Of a stretch of 64,000 nt of DNA, positions 7,398 through 15,691 are shown one piece after another. The translations under genes and the position numbers were made by a program. Each line of letters opens with the position of its first letter. Position 1 is the first letter of the stretch. Below the pieces are notes generated by a model that was not told the origin of the DNA, searched no databases, and saw only the letters and a program-made list of their open reading frames with translations. This DNA comes from JAPPHA01 sp965221575 (GTDB lineage: Bacteria > Pseudomonadota > Alphaproteobacteria > Rhodobacterales > Rhodobacteraceae): the NCBI GenBank assembly GCA_965221575.1, contig CBDCSM010000014.1, positions 434,001 to 498,000 of the forward strand. Reading direction: 5' to 3'.

Positions 7398-7757
7398 ATG
7401 AACATGACCATCGATCGAGAACTAGTGGACCTGCGCAGGGTTGATTTTTCAGACGTTGCGTTGGGACGGCGATTGCCTCCAGTGCATCCAGGTGAGATTC
7501 TGCGTGATGAATTCCTGCAACCAATGCAACTCAGCATCTATCGGCTGGCCCGGAACCTAAAGGTTTCGCGCCCGCGACTGAACGAAATCGTGCTTGGACG
7601 CCGTGCTGTAACGACCGACACAGCGCTGCGATTGGCACGGTATTTCGGGACAACTCCGGAGTTCTGGATCAATCTGCAAACCCATTACGACCTAGACGTG
7701 GCCGAACGCACAGTACGGCACAAAATCGATCAGGAAGTGGCACCGCGTGCGGCATGA
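7398..7757 (+). CDS. higA: HigA-family antitoxin (XRE DNA-binding)
   Basis: A 119-residue HigA-type addiction-module antitoxin. The N-terminal stretch PPVHPGEILRDEFLQPM is the family hallmark. A helix-turn-helix follows (IYRLARNLKVSRPRLNEIVLG), then TALRLARYFGTTPEFWINLQ. The ATG at 7398 has AGGAG 5 bp upstream, overlapping the toxin stop region; an in-frame extension to 7323 would run inside the toxin and is unlikely. It should bind and neutralise the toxin and repress the pair through the palindrome at 7082-7100. Confidence 0.87.
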   Translation: MNMTIDRELVDLRRVDFSDVALGRRLPPVHPGEILRDEFLQPMQLSIYRLARNLKVSRPRLNEIVLGRRAVTTDTALRLARYFGTTPEFWINLQTHYDLDVAERTVRHKIDQEVAPRAA

Positions 7758-8467
7758 TGATTCCCTAACAAGAAGCGCTTAAACAGCGCAGCAACAAATG
7801 TATGTTCAGCTTGTCTTGTTAATCGGTCGCGTCAGAACGCGTCGGATTGGTTGTCGTTGTATTGTAGAACAGTGCGTCAAGCAGACCTTCGAGAACGTCA
7901 ATCATTTGTTTTCACCGTCGATCGGCTGTTGAGATTCGGGCGGATGCTTCAACTGAGATTCGCCGGTTGATCCAACCAAGCGGTTGCGCTCATTTAGCGC
8001 ATCGAGATGCTGTCAACGATTGGCAGGCCATGGACTCTAACCGCATGCGTAATCTCCATGTCGAGTCAGGTTTCAAGAACTTAATCCGCAAAAATCTTCG
8101 GTCCGGAAAACTGGCGTCTCCGACGCTGTCAAGATCGGACAGATCGTTTCAATTCCGGATCACGTACATGCGTCTTGGGCAGTTGTACGCATCCGGGACA
8201 TTGACAGGGTATGGGTCGGTTGCAATGCGACTGTGTATGGTACGTCCGACGGACACACTGTTCTTTTGGTTGCTTTCGAAGTTGAAGAGGTCGGCTACGG
8301 TGGCAGGCCCCATTTCGTTTCCGAACACTTGCGTCGTGCACGACGTAGACATGAAAAGGAATTGTCGCAAAAGCACTTGGCATCATCTTTCATTCGCCCT
8401 CAACCCGGATGTACTCTGACTGCGGTACGAAATGCGCACATCCGATCTCGGGAGAAAGGCAGCCCGA
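7758..8467. other. Intergenic, possible decayed gene
   Basis: No gene is supported here. One plus-strand frame is open from the stop at about 8053 to 8505 and reads protein-like between about 8125 and 8300 (GQIVSIPDHVHASWAVVRI, then GTSDGHTVLLVAFEVEEVGY). It lacks a good start: the only clear one is GTG 8233, inside that stretch. I do not recognise a family, and it could be the end of a broken gene. ORFs at 7967-8419 and on the minus strand do not look like proteins. Confidence 0.3.
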
Positions 8468-9376
8468 ATGTCCGACCCAGTACTTCACTCAGCACGTCCC
8501 GGTAAGTTGAGCACCGGCATTCCTGCCGGAACGCGCATTTGCGTGATCGGAGATGTTCACGGACGCTCGGAAGAATTCCGGTGCCTGCTGGATCACTTTG
8601 CGGCCGGATGCCCTGGCCATGATCGAAACCTGCTGATCATGCTTGGCGATCTTGTCGATCGGGGCAGGGATAGCCTGGGGGCGCTCGATACTGCGATCGA
8701 CGTTGTCGATGATCCTGAGTCACGCGGATTCGACCAGGTCGTGCCACTGATGGGAAATCACGAGCAAATGATGCGCGTGACGCTCGAGGGTCTGCCGGAT
8801 TTCGACCCGTGGATCTGGTTGGATAACGGTGGGGTCAAGGTCGCAGAGCAACTCGGGTGCGATGTTCCCCGGGACGTTTTTTCGCGCCAAGGCGCGTGGC
8901 GCCCGGATTCCATCCCTCCCCAGGATGAAATCAATCGACGCTTCAGCAAATGCATGGTGTCCGCGCTTGGGGAACGGCGGGTGAGATTCCTGGAACAGCT
9001 GCGCTCGCACTTCCGGCAGGGCCGATTGCTATTCGTGCACGCCGGAGTTGATCCGGACGAAGAGATCGAGGTCTTCCTGGCGCTGCCATGGCACATGGTG
9101 AACAATTACCACTGGACCTGGATCCGCCACTCGTTTCTTTGGCACCACGAACCGGCGAGAGGGCTCGTGGTCGTGCATGGTCACACGCCGGTCCGCTTTG
9201 ACGGCCCGTCCGAAACCGCGGACGAAATCGTTTCTCCACACCTTTTGAATGGCGGGAAAATCAACCTTGACGGCGGGAGTTTCGTGTCGGGTCGCGTTGC
9301 AGGGGCGGAATTCTCGGCGACCGAGTACAGGGTTACAGTCGCGGCCGGGCCTCCGGACAGGCTTTGGTACTATTGA
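8468..9376 (+). CDS. PPP-family Ser/Thr phosphatase (calcineurin-like)
   Basis: A 302-residue metallophosphatase. Metal-binding motifs occur in the canonical order: GDVHGR near residue 28, GDLVDRG near 65, GNHE near 98, HAG in FVHAGVDPDEE and HGH in VVVHGHTPV. This order places it with bacterial PPP-type protein phosphatases and related diadenosine tetraphosphatases; sequence alone does not choose the substrate. I start at ATG 8468 (MSDPVLHSAR), with GAAAGG upstream; ATG 8432 is in frame. It stands alone between the toxin-antitoxin area and the transport operon. Confidence 0.83.
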   Translation: MSDPVLHSARPGKLSTGIPAGTRICVIGDVHGRSEEFRCLLDHFAAGCPGHDRNLLIMLGDLVDRGRDSLGALDTAIDVVDDPESRGFDQVVPLMGNHEQMMRVTLEGLPDFDPWIWLDNGGVKVAEQLGCDVPRDVFSRQGAWRPDSIPPQDEINRRFSKCMVSALGERRVRFLEQLRSHFRQGRLLFVHAGVDPDEEIEVFLALPWHMVNNYHWTWIRHSFLWHHEPARGLVVVHGHTPVRFDGPSETADEIVSPHLLNGGKINLDGGSFVSGRVAGAEFSATEYRVTVAAGPPDRLWYY

Positions 9377-9585
9377 GACTTTCCGGACGCGATGAAGGCA
9401 GTCGCGGCTGGCGGACCCTTCCGATGACCTTCCCGCCCGACCAAAACAATGTTCCCGCCGGGAGACAAAACTGACGGCGGCCGTGGCAGCGGCGCGGCAT
9501 CCATCGGTTCGGCTTACGCTGGGTTGAACGCGACCAGATCCGAATCGGGCATTCCGCACACACCGAATTCTGGCTTGAAAGGCCG

Positions 9586-9630
9586 TTGACACGCACATCT
9601 GGTTCATTCTATTTTTTAGTAGTACTAAAA
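9586..9630 (+). promoter_or_regulatory. Promoter and palindrome upstream of XRE-cupin operon
   Basis: TTGACA at 9586-9591 is followed after 17-18 bp by an AT-rich -10 region (TATTTT at 9610-9615). Next comes a perfect inverted repeat, TTTTAGT (9614-9620), AGT, ACTAAAA (9624-9630). It overlaps the likely transcription start and lies 13 bp before the regulator ATG. The best guess is an autoregulatory operator bound by that XRE-cupin protein. Confidence 0.6.
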
Positions 9631-9643
9631 TCTGGAACATCGC

Positions 9644-10378
9644 ATGCAACCAGAGTCCGGTCCGAAAACAAGGGAATTTTCTGACAGTCAGCCTTTGGGG
9701 CAACGGCTCAGGAACCGCCGTCTCAAACTTGGCTTGACGCTCCAGGATGTCGCGATTGGAGCCAAGCTTTCAGTTGGTTTCATTTCACAGGTTGAAAGGG
9801 ACCTGGCGTCTCCGTCCCTGTCATCTCTTGTTGCGATTGCCCGGGTGCTCGGCAGGAGCGTGGCGGACTTTCTCGTTGCGCCGGAGGGAAGTTCGCCGTC
9901 GACGCGTCAGTCCCGCCGCGAGGTTTACGGACCCAACCCTGCGGCATTCGGATACGAGCGGATTTCAGCGAATTTTCCGGGTCACGTGCTGAGCAGCGTG
10001 ATCATTCATGAAACACCGGGCCACAGGAGCGAACCGATCCGCCATGAAGGCGAAGAGCTCTTTTACATGCTGGAAGGTTCCATAACCGTCGAGGTCGACG
10101 GGAACTGCACGGTGCTCAGGCCTGGAGACTCGATGCACTTCAGCTCCATGCTCCGGCACTCGACCTGGAATCACACGACGAGGCCAGCGAAATTCCTTCA
10201 CGTCTGCACGATGGACGTGTTTGGTGATGCTGACGACCTGGCCGGACGGGAAACCGGTTCGGGAGATCCGGACCCGCAACAGCCGGGCCAGCAGAATCCG
10301 GAAACCCGCGGCGGCAAGAAGCGGTCGGCCGCGTCCGGAGTGAACCCAACGAAAGAAAAGGGGAGAAAAACACGATGA
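9644..10378 (+). CDS. XRE-family regulator with cupin sensor domain
   Basis: A 244-residue transcription factor. Residues about 17-75 form an XRE helix-turn-helix (GQRLRNRRLKLGLTLQDVA, VGFISQVERDLASPSLSSL). Residues about 120-195 form a cupin_2 sensor (HEGEELFYMLEGSITVEVDG, LRPGDSMHFSS, HSTWNHT). The C-terminal tail is charged and low complexity. Such regulators control uptake and breakdown of amines, amino acids and similar nitrogen compounds. Its TGA overlaps the start of the solute-binding protein gene (ATGA), so it heads the operon and probably senses the imported substrate or a product. A palindrome sits just upstream. Confidence 0.87.
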   Translation: MQPESGPKTREFSDSQPLGQRLRNRRLKLGLTLQDVAIGAKLSVGFISQVERDLASPSLSSLVAIARVLGRSVADFLVAPEGSSPSTRQSRREVYGPNPAAFGYERISANFPGHVLSSVIIHETPGHRSEPIRHEGEELFYMLEGSITVEVDGNCTVLRPGDSMHFSSMLRHSTWNHTTRPAKFLHVCTMDVFGDADDLAGRETGSGDPDPQQPGQQNPETRGGKKRSAASGVNPTKEKGRKTR

Positions 10379-11979
10379 AACACGCGACTTGTGCACGCCT
10401 CTGGGTGTTCGGCCTTGCGCTGGTCGGTACCGCCCTGATGTCCTTTGCCCAATCGGCAGACGCAGATCGGGTGCTCCGGCTCGACGAGGTTGCCGTCGGC
10501 GAGCTTGACCCGGCGAAAGCGTCTGACTACGCGGATTCGATTCTCATGTTCAACGTCTACGACACGTTGGTCCTGCCTCGGCAGGGAGGACCGGGCCACG
10601 TCCCGCATTTGGCGGAAAGCTGGGAAGGCGAAGGCACCAGCTATACCTTCACCCTGAAAGACGATGCCAGTTTTCAGAGCGGGAACCCGGTCACTGCAGA
10701 AGATGTCGTATTCTCGCTTGACCGCATGAAGGCGTTGGGACTGGGCTTGTCCTACCTTTTCGGAAACGTCGAAAGCGCCGAAGCGCTCGATGATCGTACG
10801 GTGCAATTCAATCTTGGCGTTGCCTATGCACCGTTCGTGGCATCGCTCGTGCGACTGCCAATCGTCGACAAGAAGACCGTCATGGCCAATCTTGGCGACG
10901 GTGAAGGCGACATGAAGGATTGGGGACAAACCTATCTGTCTGCCAACGGTGCGGGAAGCGGCGCCTACGTGGTGGTGTCACACAATCCCCAGGAAGAGAC
11001 CGTCATGAGCAAGAACGCTGACTATTTCCTGGGAATTGACGACTCCGCACCGGATACCGTCCGGTTGCGTTACGGTCTCGAGGCAGCGACGGTCAGAACG
11101 CTCCTTGCACAGGGTGAGCACGAGATCTCGTCGCAGTGGCTGCCGCCCGAGGTGATGAAGGCCCTGGCCGGTGAGGGCATGCAGTTGTTCACCGAGAGCG
11201 GGACGGGTGCGTTCTATTTCAAGATGAACACGACAAAATCACCGCTTGACGATGTCCACTGCCGCCTGGCGCTCGCCAACGCGTTCGACTACGGAGCCGC
11301 CCTGAAACTGATCGCGGTCACCGACGATCTTTCACAAGGGTCGGCGTCGACCGGTGCCATTCCCGTGGGCATGTTCGGGTCAAACCCGGCCGACATGACA
11401 ACTTCACGCGATCTTGACGCTGCAATGGCGCATCTTGAACAATGCGCTCACAATCCGGCCGACTTCACGATAGAGATCACCTGGATCGCCGAAGTTCCGG
11501 TGGAAGAGCGCTTTGCCTTGCTCTTCCAGGCTAACCTCGCTGAAATCGGCATCAAGTCGACGATCACCAAGGTTCCATGGGCGTTGTTCTCGAGCATGGT
11601 GAACAGTGCGGAGAATACCCCGCACATCTCGCAGTTGTTCGTCAATGCCGTGACGGGCGACCCGGATACTCTGCTGTACGGCATGTACCATTCGACCTCG
11701 GCAGGTACCTGGCAGTCCCCGGAGCACTTGAGTGACGCCGAAGTCGACCAGCTGCTCGAAGAGGGGCGAACGGGTGCGAACGATGAAGCCAGGGAAGCGG
11801 CCTATGCTGCCCTGAATTCCCGGCTGGTATCCATTGCGCCGTCGATTTACGGCTACGACCGCCAGTCGATTTTCGCAGCGAGTCCGAAGGTCACGGCGCC
11901 GGCTTTGAGTGATCCGGACCATGCGTTCGGGCTCGACGGAATGGGATTCAGCTTCAGGCTGATGTCGGTCGAAGAATAG
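10375..11979 (+). CDS. ABC transporter periplasmic solute-binding protein (DppA/OppA family)
   Basis: A 534-residue family 5 extracellular solute-binding protein. A Sec signal peptide (KHATCARLWVFGLALVG, cleavage near FAQSADA) is followed by the family core: LDPAKASDYADSI, YDTLV, LAESWEGEGTSYTFTLKDD, ASFQSGNPVTAEDVVFSLDR. It should deliver a small peptide-like or amide substrate to the permeases encoded downstream. It starts on the regulator stop (ATGA). The nearby hydantoinase subunits suggest that the cargo is a cyclic amide, a dipeptide derivative or an oxoproline-like compound; that is inference. Confidence 0.88.
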   Translation: MKHATCARLWVFGLALVGTALMSFAQSADADRVLRLDEVAVGELDPAKASDYADSILMFNVYDTLVLPRQGGPGHVPHLAESWEGEGTSYTFTLKDDASFQSGNPVTAEDVVFSLDRMKALGLGLSYLFGNVESAEALDDRTVQFNLGVAYAPFVASLVRLPIVDKKTVMANLGDGEGDMKDWGQTYLSANGAGSGAYVVVSHNPQEETVMSKNADYFLGIDDSAPDTVRLRYGLEAATVRTLLAQGEHEISSQWLPPEVMKALAGEGMQLFTESGTGAFYFKMNTTKSPLDDVHCRLALANAFDYGAALKLIAVTDDLSQGSASTGAIPVGMFGSNPADMTTSRDLDAAMAHLEQCAHNPADFTIEITWIAEVPVEERFALLFQANLAEIGIKSTITKVPWALFSSMVNSAENTPHISQLFVNAVTGDPDTLLYGMYHSTSAGTWQSPEHLSDAEVDQLLEEGRTGANDEAREAAYAALNSRLVSIAPSIYGYDRQSIFAASPKVTAPALSDPDHAFGLDGMGFSFRLMSVEE

Positions 11980-12016
11980 CGGAATTCTTTCCGCAAGGGC
12001 ACGAAGAACAAGACGA

Positions 12017-13045
12017 TTGCAGCACCCTGTTCTGCATCTACTCTTGCGCAGGACAGGCATGTCCGTGCTTGTTCTCATCGGTGTGTCCGTTCTGATCTTT
12101 CTGATCGCCCGGGTTATCCCGGGCGATCCAGCCCGGATCGCCCTCGGTCCCAACGCGACCCAGGAACAGGTCCTCAAGTTACGCGACGCGCTGCATCTCG
12201 ATGAGCCGATCTGGATACAATACGGTTATTTTGTTCGAGACCTGTCTCGGGGTGACCTCGGTGTTTCCCTTTATACCAATCGGCCGGTAACGACTGACAT
12301 CGCCCAGTTTCTCCCGGCGACACTCGAGCTTGTTTTCGCCGCAGGCATACTGATGATCGGGCTTGGGCTGCCACTTGGCGTCCTGTCAGCAAGGTACCGG
12401 GGTGGTGTGATCGACAATGTCGTGCGGGTGATTTCCTTGCTTGGGGTTTCGGCCCCGAGTTTTGTCTGGGCCGTCATTCTCATGCTGCTGTTCGCGTTCT
12501 TCCTGCCGTTGTTCCCGATCGCGGGACGCCTGGCGACCGATTACCAGATCGAACGCTTGACCGGTTTTCTGCTGGTCGATACATTGCTTGCCGGCAACAT
12601 CGACGCGTTCGGAAACGCGCTCAGGCATATTTTTCTCCCAGCGTTCGCCCTCGCGTTGTCGGGAATCGGCCAGGCCGCAAGACTGACCCGGGCGAACATG
12701 GTCGAGACCTATGACCGCCCCTACATCGAGATGGCCAGATCCTACGGGTTTCCTGAATGGCGGATAGCCGGTCGCTACGCCTTTCGCCCGTCGCTGATTC
12801 CGTCGCTGACGATTCTTGGACTGGACTTTGCCGCCATGCTCGGGAACGCCTTCCTGGTCGAGGCGATTTTCGCGTGGCCTGGCCTGTCGCGTTACGGCGT
12901 TGCGGTCATCCTCAGGAAGGACCTGAATGCCATCGTCGGCACGGTCCTGATCATTTCCGCGACGTTCCTGATCGCGAACCTGATCGTGGACCTCCTGATC
13001 GCGTGGCTGAATCCGCGCGTTCGTTACGGCCGGGAAAACACATGA
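12017..13045 (+). CDS. ABC transporter permease (DppB family)
   Basis: A 342-residue inner-membrane permease with six predicted membrane segments. The N-terminal pattern LLLRRTGMSVLVLIGVSVLI then FLIARVIPGDPA is typical of DppB, and the EAA loop is visible (RSYGFPEWRIAGRYAFRPS). The start is TTG 12017, which gives the usual short cytoplasmic leader; an in-frame ATG at 12059 would begin inside the first membrane segment. It overlaps the next permease by 4 bp. Confidence 0.88.
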   Translation: MQHPVLHLLLRRTGMSVLVLIGVSVLIFLIARVIPGDPARIALGPNATQEQVLKLRDALHLDEPIWIQYGYFVRDLSRGDLGVSLYTNRPVTTDIAQFLPATLELVFAAGILMIGLGLPLGVLSARYRGGVIDNVVRVISLLGVSAPSFVWAVILMLLFAFFLPLFPIAGRLATDYQIERLTGFLLVDTLLAGNIDAFGNALRHIFLPAFALALSGIGQAARLTRANMVETYDRPYIEMARSYGFPEWRIAGRYAFRPSLIPSLTILGLDFAAMLGNAFLVEAIFAWPGLSRYGVAVILRKDLNAIVGTVLIISATFLIANLIVDLLIAWLNPRVRYGRENT

Positions 13046-13875
13046 GACGGGCCGTCGCCATCATTCGGGCGAGTCCCCTGTCGATAACGGGCGTGGCGCT
13101 TGTCGCGGTGGTGGTGCTTTCCGCAATCTCCGCAGACATCATTGCGCCTTTTCCCGAACACCGTGGCGCCGTTGTCGACTTCACCAATTTCAACCAGCCG
13201 CCTGACTGGCCGAACATCATGGGGACCGATCTTGTCGGCCGCGACATCTTCAGCCGGATTCTCTATGCCTACAGGATTTCTCTGATTCTTGCGGTCGTCG
13301 TGCTGGCCCTTGCCATGCCGGTGGGCGTCACCGTCGGATTGCTCGCAGGATATTTCGGCGGCTGGCGTCGCTACGCCCTGATGAGACTGACCGACGTGTT
13401 TTTGTCGATCCCGCCACTCGTTCTCGCGATGTCGATCATGGGGGTCCTGGAGCCGACGCTTATGAACGGCATGATGGCGGTCACGGTGATGTGGTGGCCT
13501 TGGTACGCCAGGCTGGTTTACAACATTACGCTTGCGGAGCGGGAAGAAGGCTATGTCCTTGCGGCCGAGGTCATCGGTGCATCTTCCGCACATATCATGT
13601 TCCGGGAAATCCTGCCGAACTGCGTTCCCGCGGTTCTGACCAAGATGACTCTCGACATCGGGTTCGTCATCCTCATCGCGTCGTCCCTGTCGTTTCTCGG
13701 GCTCGGTGTTCAGCCTCCGACACCTGACCTTGGATCGATGGTCGCAGAAGGGGCCAAGTACCTCCCCGACTCATGGTGGCTCACGGTGTTTCCCGGCCTG
13801 GCGATCCTTGTGGCCGTCTTTGGGTTCAATCTCATCGGCGATGCTCTCAGGGACATATTGGGTGCCGACCAGTGA
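13042..13875 (+). CDS. ABC transporter permease (DppC family)
   Basis: A 277-residue second permease. MRRAVAIIRASPLSITG is followed by a membrane segment, the family's PPDWPNIMGTDLVGRDIFSR motif, and an EAA loop ending FREILPNCVPAVL. The start ATG overlaps the stop of the first permease gene (ATGA). It should form the channel heterodimer with DppB and bind the two ATPases. The reading frame extends further upstream, but only inside the previous gene. Confidence 0.88.
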   Translation: MRRAVAIIRASPLSITGVALVAVVVLSAISADIIAPFPEHRGAVVDFTNFNQPPDWPNIMGTDLVGRDIFSRILYAYRISLILAVVVLALAMPVGVTVGLLAGYFGGWRRYALMRLTDVFLSIPPLVLAMSIMGVLEPTLMNGMMAVTVMWWPWYARLVYNITLAEREEGYVLAAEVIGASSAHIMFREILPNCVPAVLTKMTLDIGFVILIASSLSFLGLGVQPPTPDLGSMVAEGAKYLPDSWWLTVFPGLAILVAVFGFNLIGDALRDILGADQ

Positions 13876-14783
13876 TGAGCGGAGAAACCACCACCCTCGA
13901 CATCCGGAATCTCAATCTGGGATTTCGCGGCTATACGGGGACAACGGACGTCCTGCATGGCGTGTCGCTGAACATCGCTCCGGAAGAAAAAGTTGCGCTC
14001 GTCGGAGAATCCGGTTCGGGCAAGACGGTCATCGCGCGCATCGTGCTCGGACTTCTCCAGTCGTTGCCGACGTCGATCATAACCGGGGAAATCAGGTTCG
14101 AAGGGCAGGACCTGAGCCGGATGCCACCGGCGGACTGGCGCCGGTTTCGGGGGACGCGCATGTCGATGATTTTTCAGGATCCGACGTCGTCCCTGAATCC
14201 GGTCTATACGATCGGCGTGCAGTTTCACGAGGTTCACAAGCGCGATGATGCCGGCATGAGTGCGGCGGAATCGAAGGATCGCGCGGCGGCCATTCTTCGT
14301 GAGGTCTCAATTGAAGACCCTGACCGGGTTCTCGATTCCTACCCTTTCCAGCTTTCAGGCGGAATGAACCAGAGAGTCATGATCGCCATGGCATTGGCCA
14401 ATGAGCCGGCCCTGTTGATTGCCGACGAACCCGGGACTGCCCTCGATGTCACTGTACAGGACCAGACCCTGAGGTTGATGCATCGTCTCGTCAACGACCA
14501 CCGGACCTCGGTCCTGTTCATCTCCCACAACCTGGGCGTGGTTCGGGAGTTCGCCGATCGGGTCTACGTCATTTACAAGGGCCGGATCGTCGAGGACGGA
14601 CCGACGGCGTCCGTGTTCCGAGGGCCTCGCCACCCTTACACGCGTGCCCTGATGGCGGCGGCGCCAAGGATAACCGGCGGGGGAATTCCCGATATTGCGG
14701 ACGACCAGGAGGCATTCCTGGCTGATCATGAGAGCCACGCAGACGAATTGCCAGTCGGAACAGGCGCCGTTCGAGATGCTTGA
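13875..14783 (+). CDS. ABC transporter ATPase (DppD family)
   Basis: A 302-residue ATPase. Walker A is GESGSGKT, the Q-loop is MSMIFQDPTSSLNPV, the signature is LSGGMNQRVMIAMAL and Walker B is LLIADEPGTALD. The C-terminal oligopeptide-transporter motif is visible (GPRHPYTRALMAAAPR). The ATG shares one base with the permease stop. The signature has M and N where QRQ is common, a frequent variant. It pairs with the following ATPase. Confidence 0.88.
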   Translation: MSGETTTLDIRNLNLGFRGYTGTTDVLHGVSLNIAPEEKVALVGESGSGKTVIARIVLGLLQSLPTSIITGEIRFEGQDLSRMPPADWRRFRGTRMSMIFQDPTSSLNPVYTIGVQFHEVHKRDDAGMSAAESKDRAAAILREVSIEDPDRVLDSYPFQLSGGMNQRVMIAMALANEPALLIADEPGTALDVTVQDQTLRLMHRLVNDHRTSVLFISHNLGVVREFADRVYVIYKGRIVEDGPTASVFRGPRHPYTRALMAAAPRITGGGIPDIADDQEAFLADHESHADELPVGTGAVRDA

Positions 14784-15597
14784 TCCTTTGCTGCAGCTCC
14801 GAAACCTGTCGAAGACGTTTCGTCTCGGCGCACACAGTGTTCGGGCCGTCGATGGCGTCTCGGTCGACATCATCCGCGGTGAATGCCTCGCGATCGTCGG
14901 CGAATCCGGGTCCGGGAAAAGCACGATCGCCAACATGATCCTGGGAATCCTGCCACCGGATCCCGGCGGCGAAATACGGTTCAAGGATGAGGTGTTACCC
15001 CCTCGACGGAAGCATGAGCATCGCCGCGCGATGCAACTGGTTCAACAGAACCCGCTGTCGTCTCTCAACCCGAAACGATCGATCGGTGCTTCCGTTCGGT
15101 TGGCACTGGATGCCCACCGCATCGGTCCCAGATCTGAACGGCCGGCCCGGGTGCGGGCGCTGCTGGAGGAGGTCGGCCTCTCCGCTGAACTCGCGCCACG
15201 TCCACCATCGGCGTTGTCCGGCGGCCAGCGGCAGCGGGTCGCCATTGCGCGCGCGTTGGCATGCGAGTCCGAACTGGTCGTGCTCGATGAACCGACATCC
15301 GCACTGGACGTCCTGGTTCAGGCGCGCGTGCTTGCCCTGCTGTCGGATCTGCGGGCGCGCCGAAACCTGACATACGCGTTCATCACCCATGATCTCTCGG
15401 TTGTTCGCAACATTGCAGACCGGATCATGGTCATGGAAAAGGGTCGCATTGTTGAGACCGAAGAGACGGGAAGCCTGTTCAGAAATCCACGCCACATATG
15501 TACGCGGCGCCTGATCGGCGCGGTTCCGGTTATCGAGCCCGACGAGATCGAGTTTCGCGAACGAGTCAGGGCTGGCTGGTGGTCTGAAGAGGCCTAG
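14776..15597 (+). CDS. ABC transporter ATPase (DppF family)
   Basis: A 273-residue second ATPase. Walker A is GESGSGKST, the Q-loop region is MQLVQQNPLSSLNPK, the signature is LSGGQRQRVAIARAL, Walker B is VVLDEPTSALD, and the H-loop is FITHDLS. The ATG at 14776 (MLDPLLQLRNL) overlaps the previous gene by 8 bp. It completes the five-component importer. Confidence 0.88.
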   Translation: MLDPLLQLRNLSKTFRLGAHSVRAVDGVSVDIIRGECLAIVGESGSGKSTIANMILGILPPDPGGEIRFKDEVLPPRRKHEHRRAMQLVQQNPLSSLNPKRSIGASVRLALDAHRIGPRSERPARVRALLEEVGLSAELAPRPPSALSGGQRQRVAIARALACESELVVLDEPTSALDVLVQARVLALLSDLRARRNLTYAFITHDLSVVRNIADRIMVMEKGRIVETEETGSLFRNPRHICTRRLIGAVPVIEPDEIEFRERVRAGWWSEEA

Positions 15598-15691
15598 GCC
15601 GAGAGCGAGCGGAAGCAATCGGACGTTGATTCGCCTCATCAATGACCGGTCCGGAACAAGATGAGTGATTGACCAGGAGGAGAAAAAACCG

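Noticed and set aside
7967..8419. 150-residue plus-strand frame
   Set aside because: The translation is not protein-like and the neighbouring frame looks better, though also incomplete.
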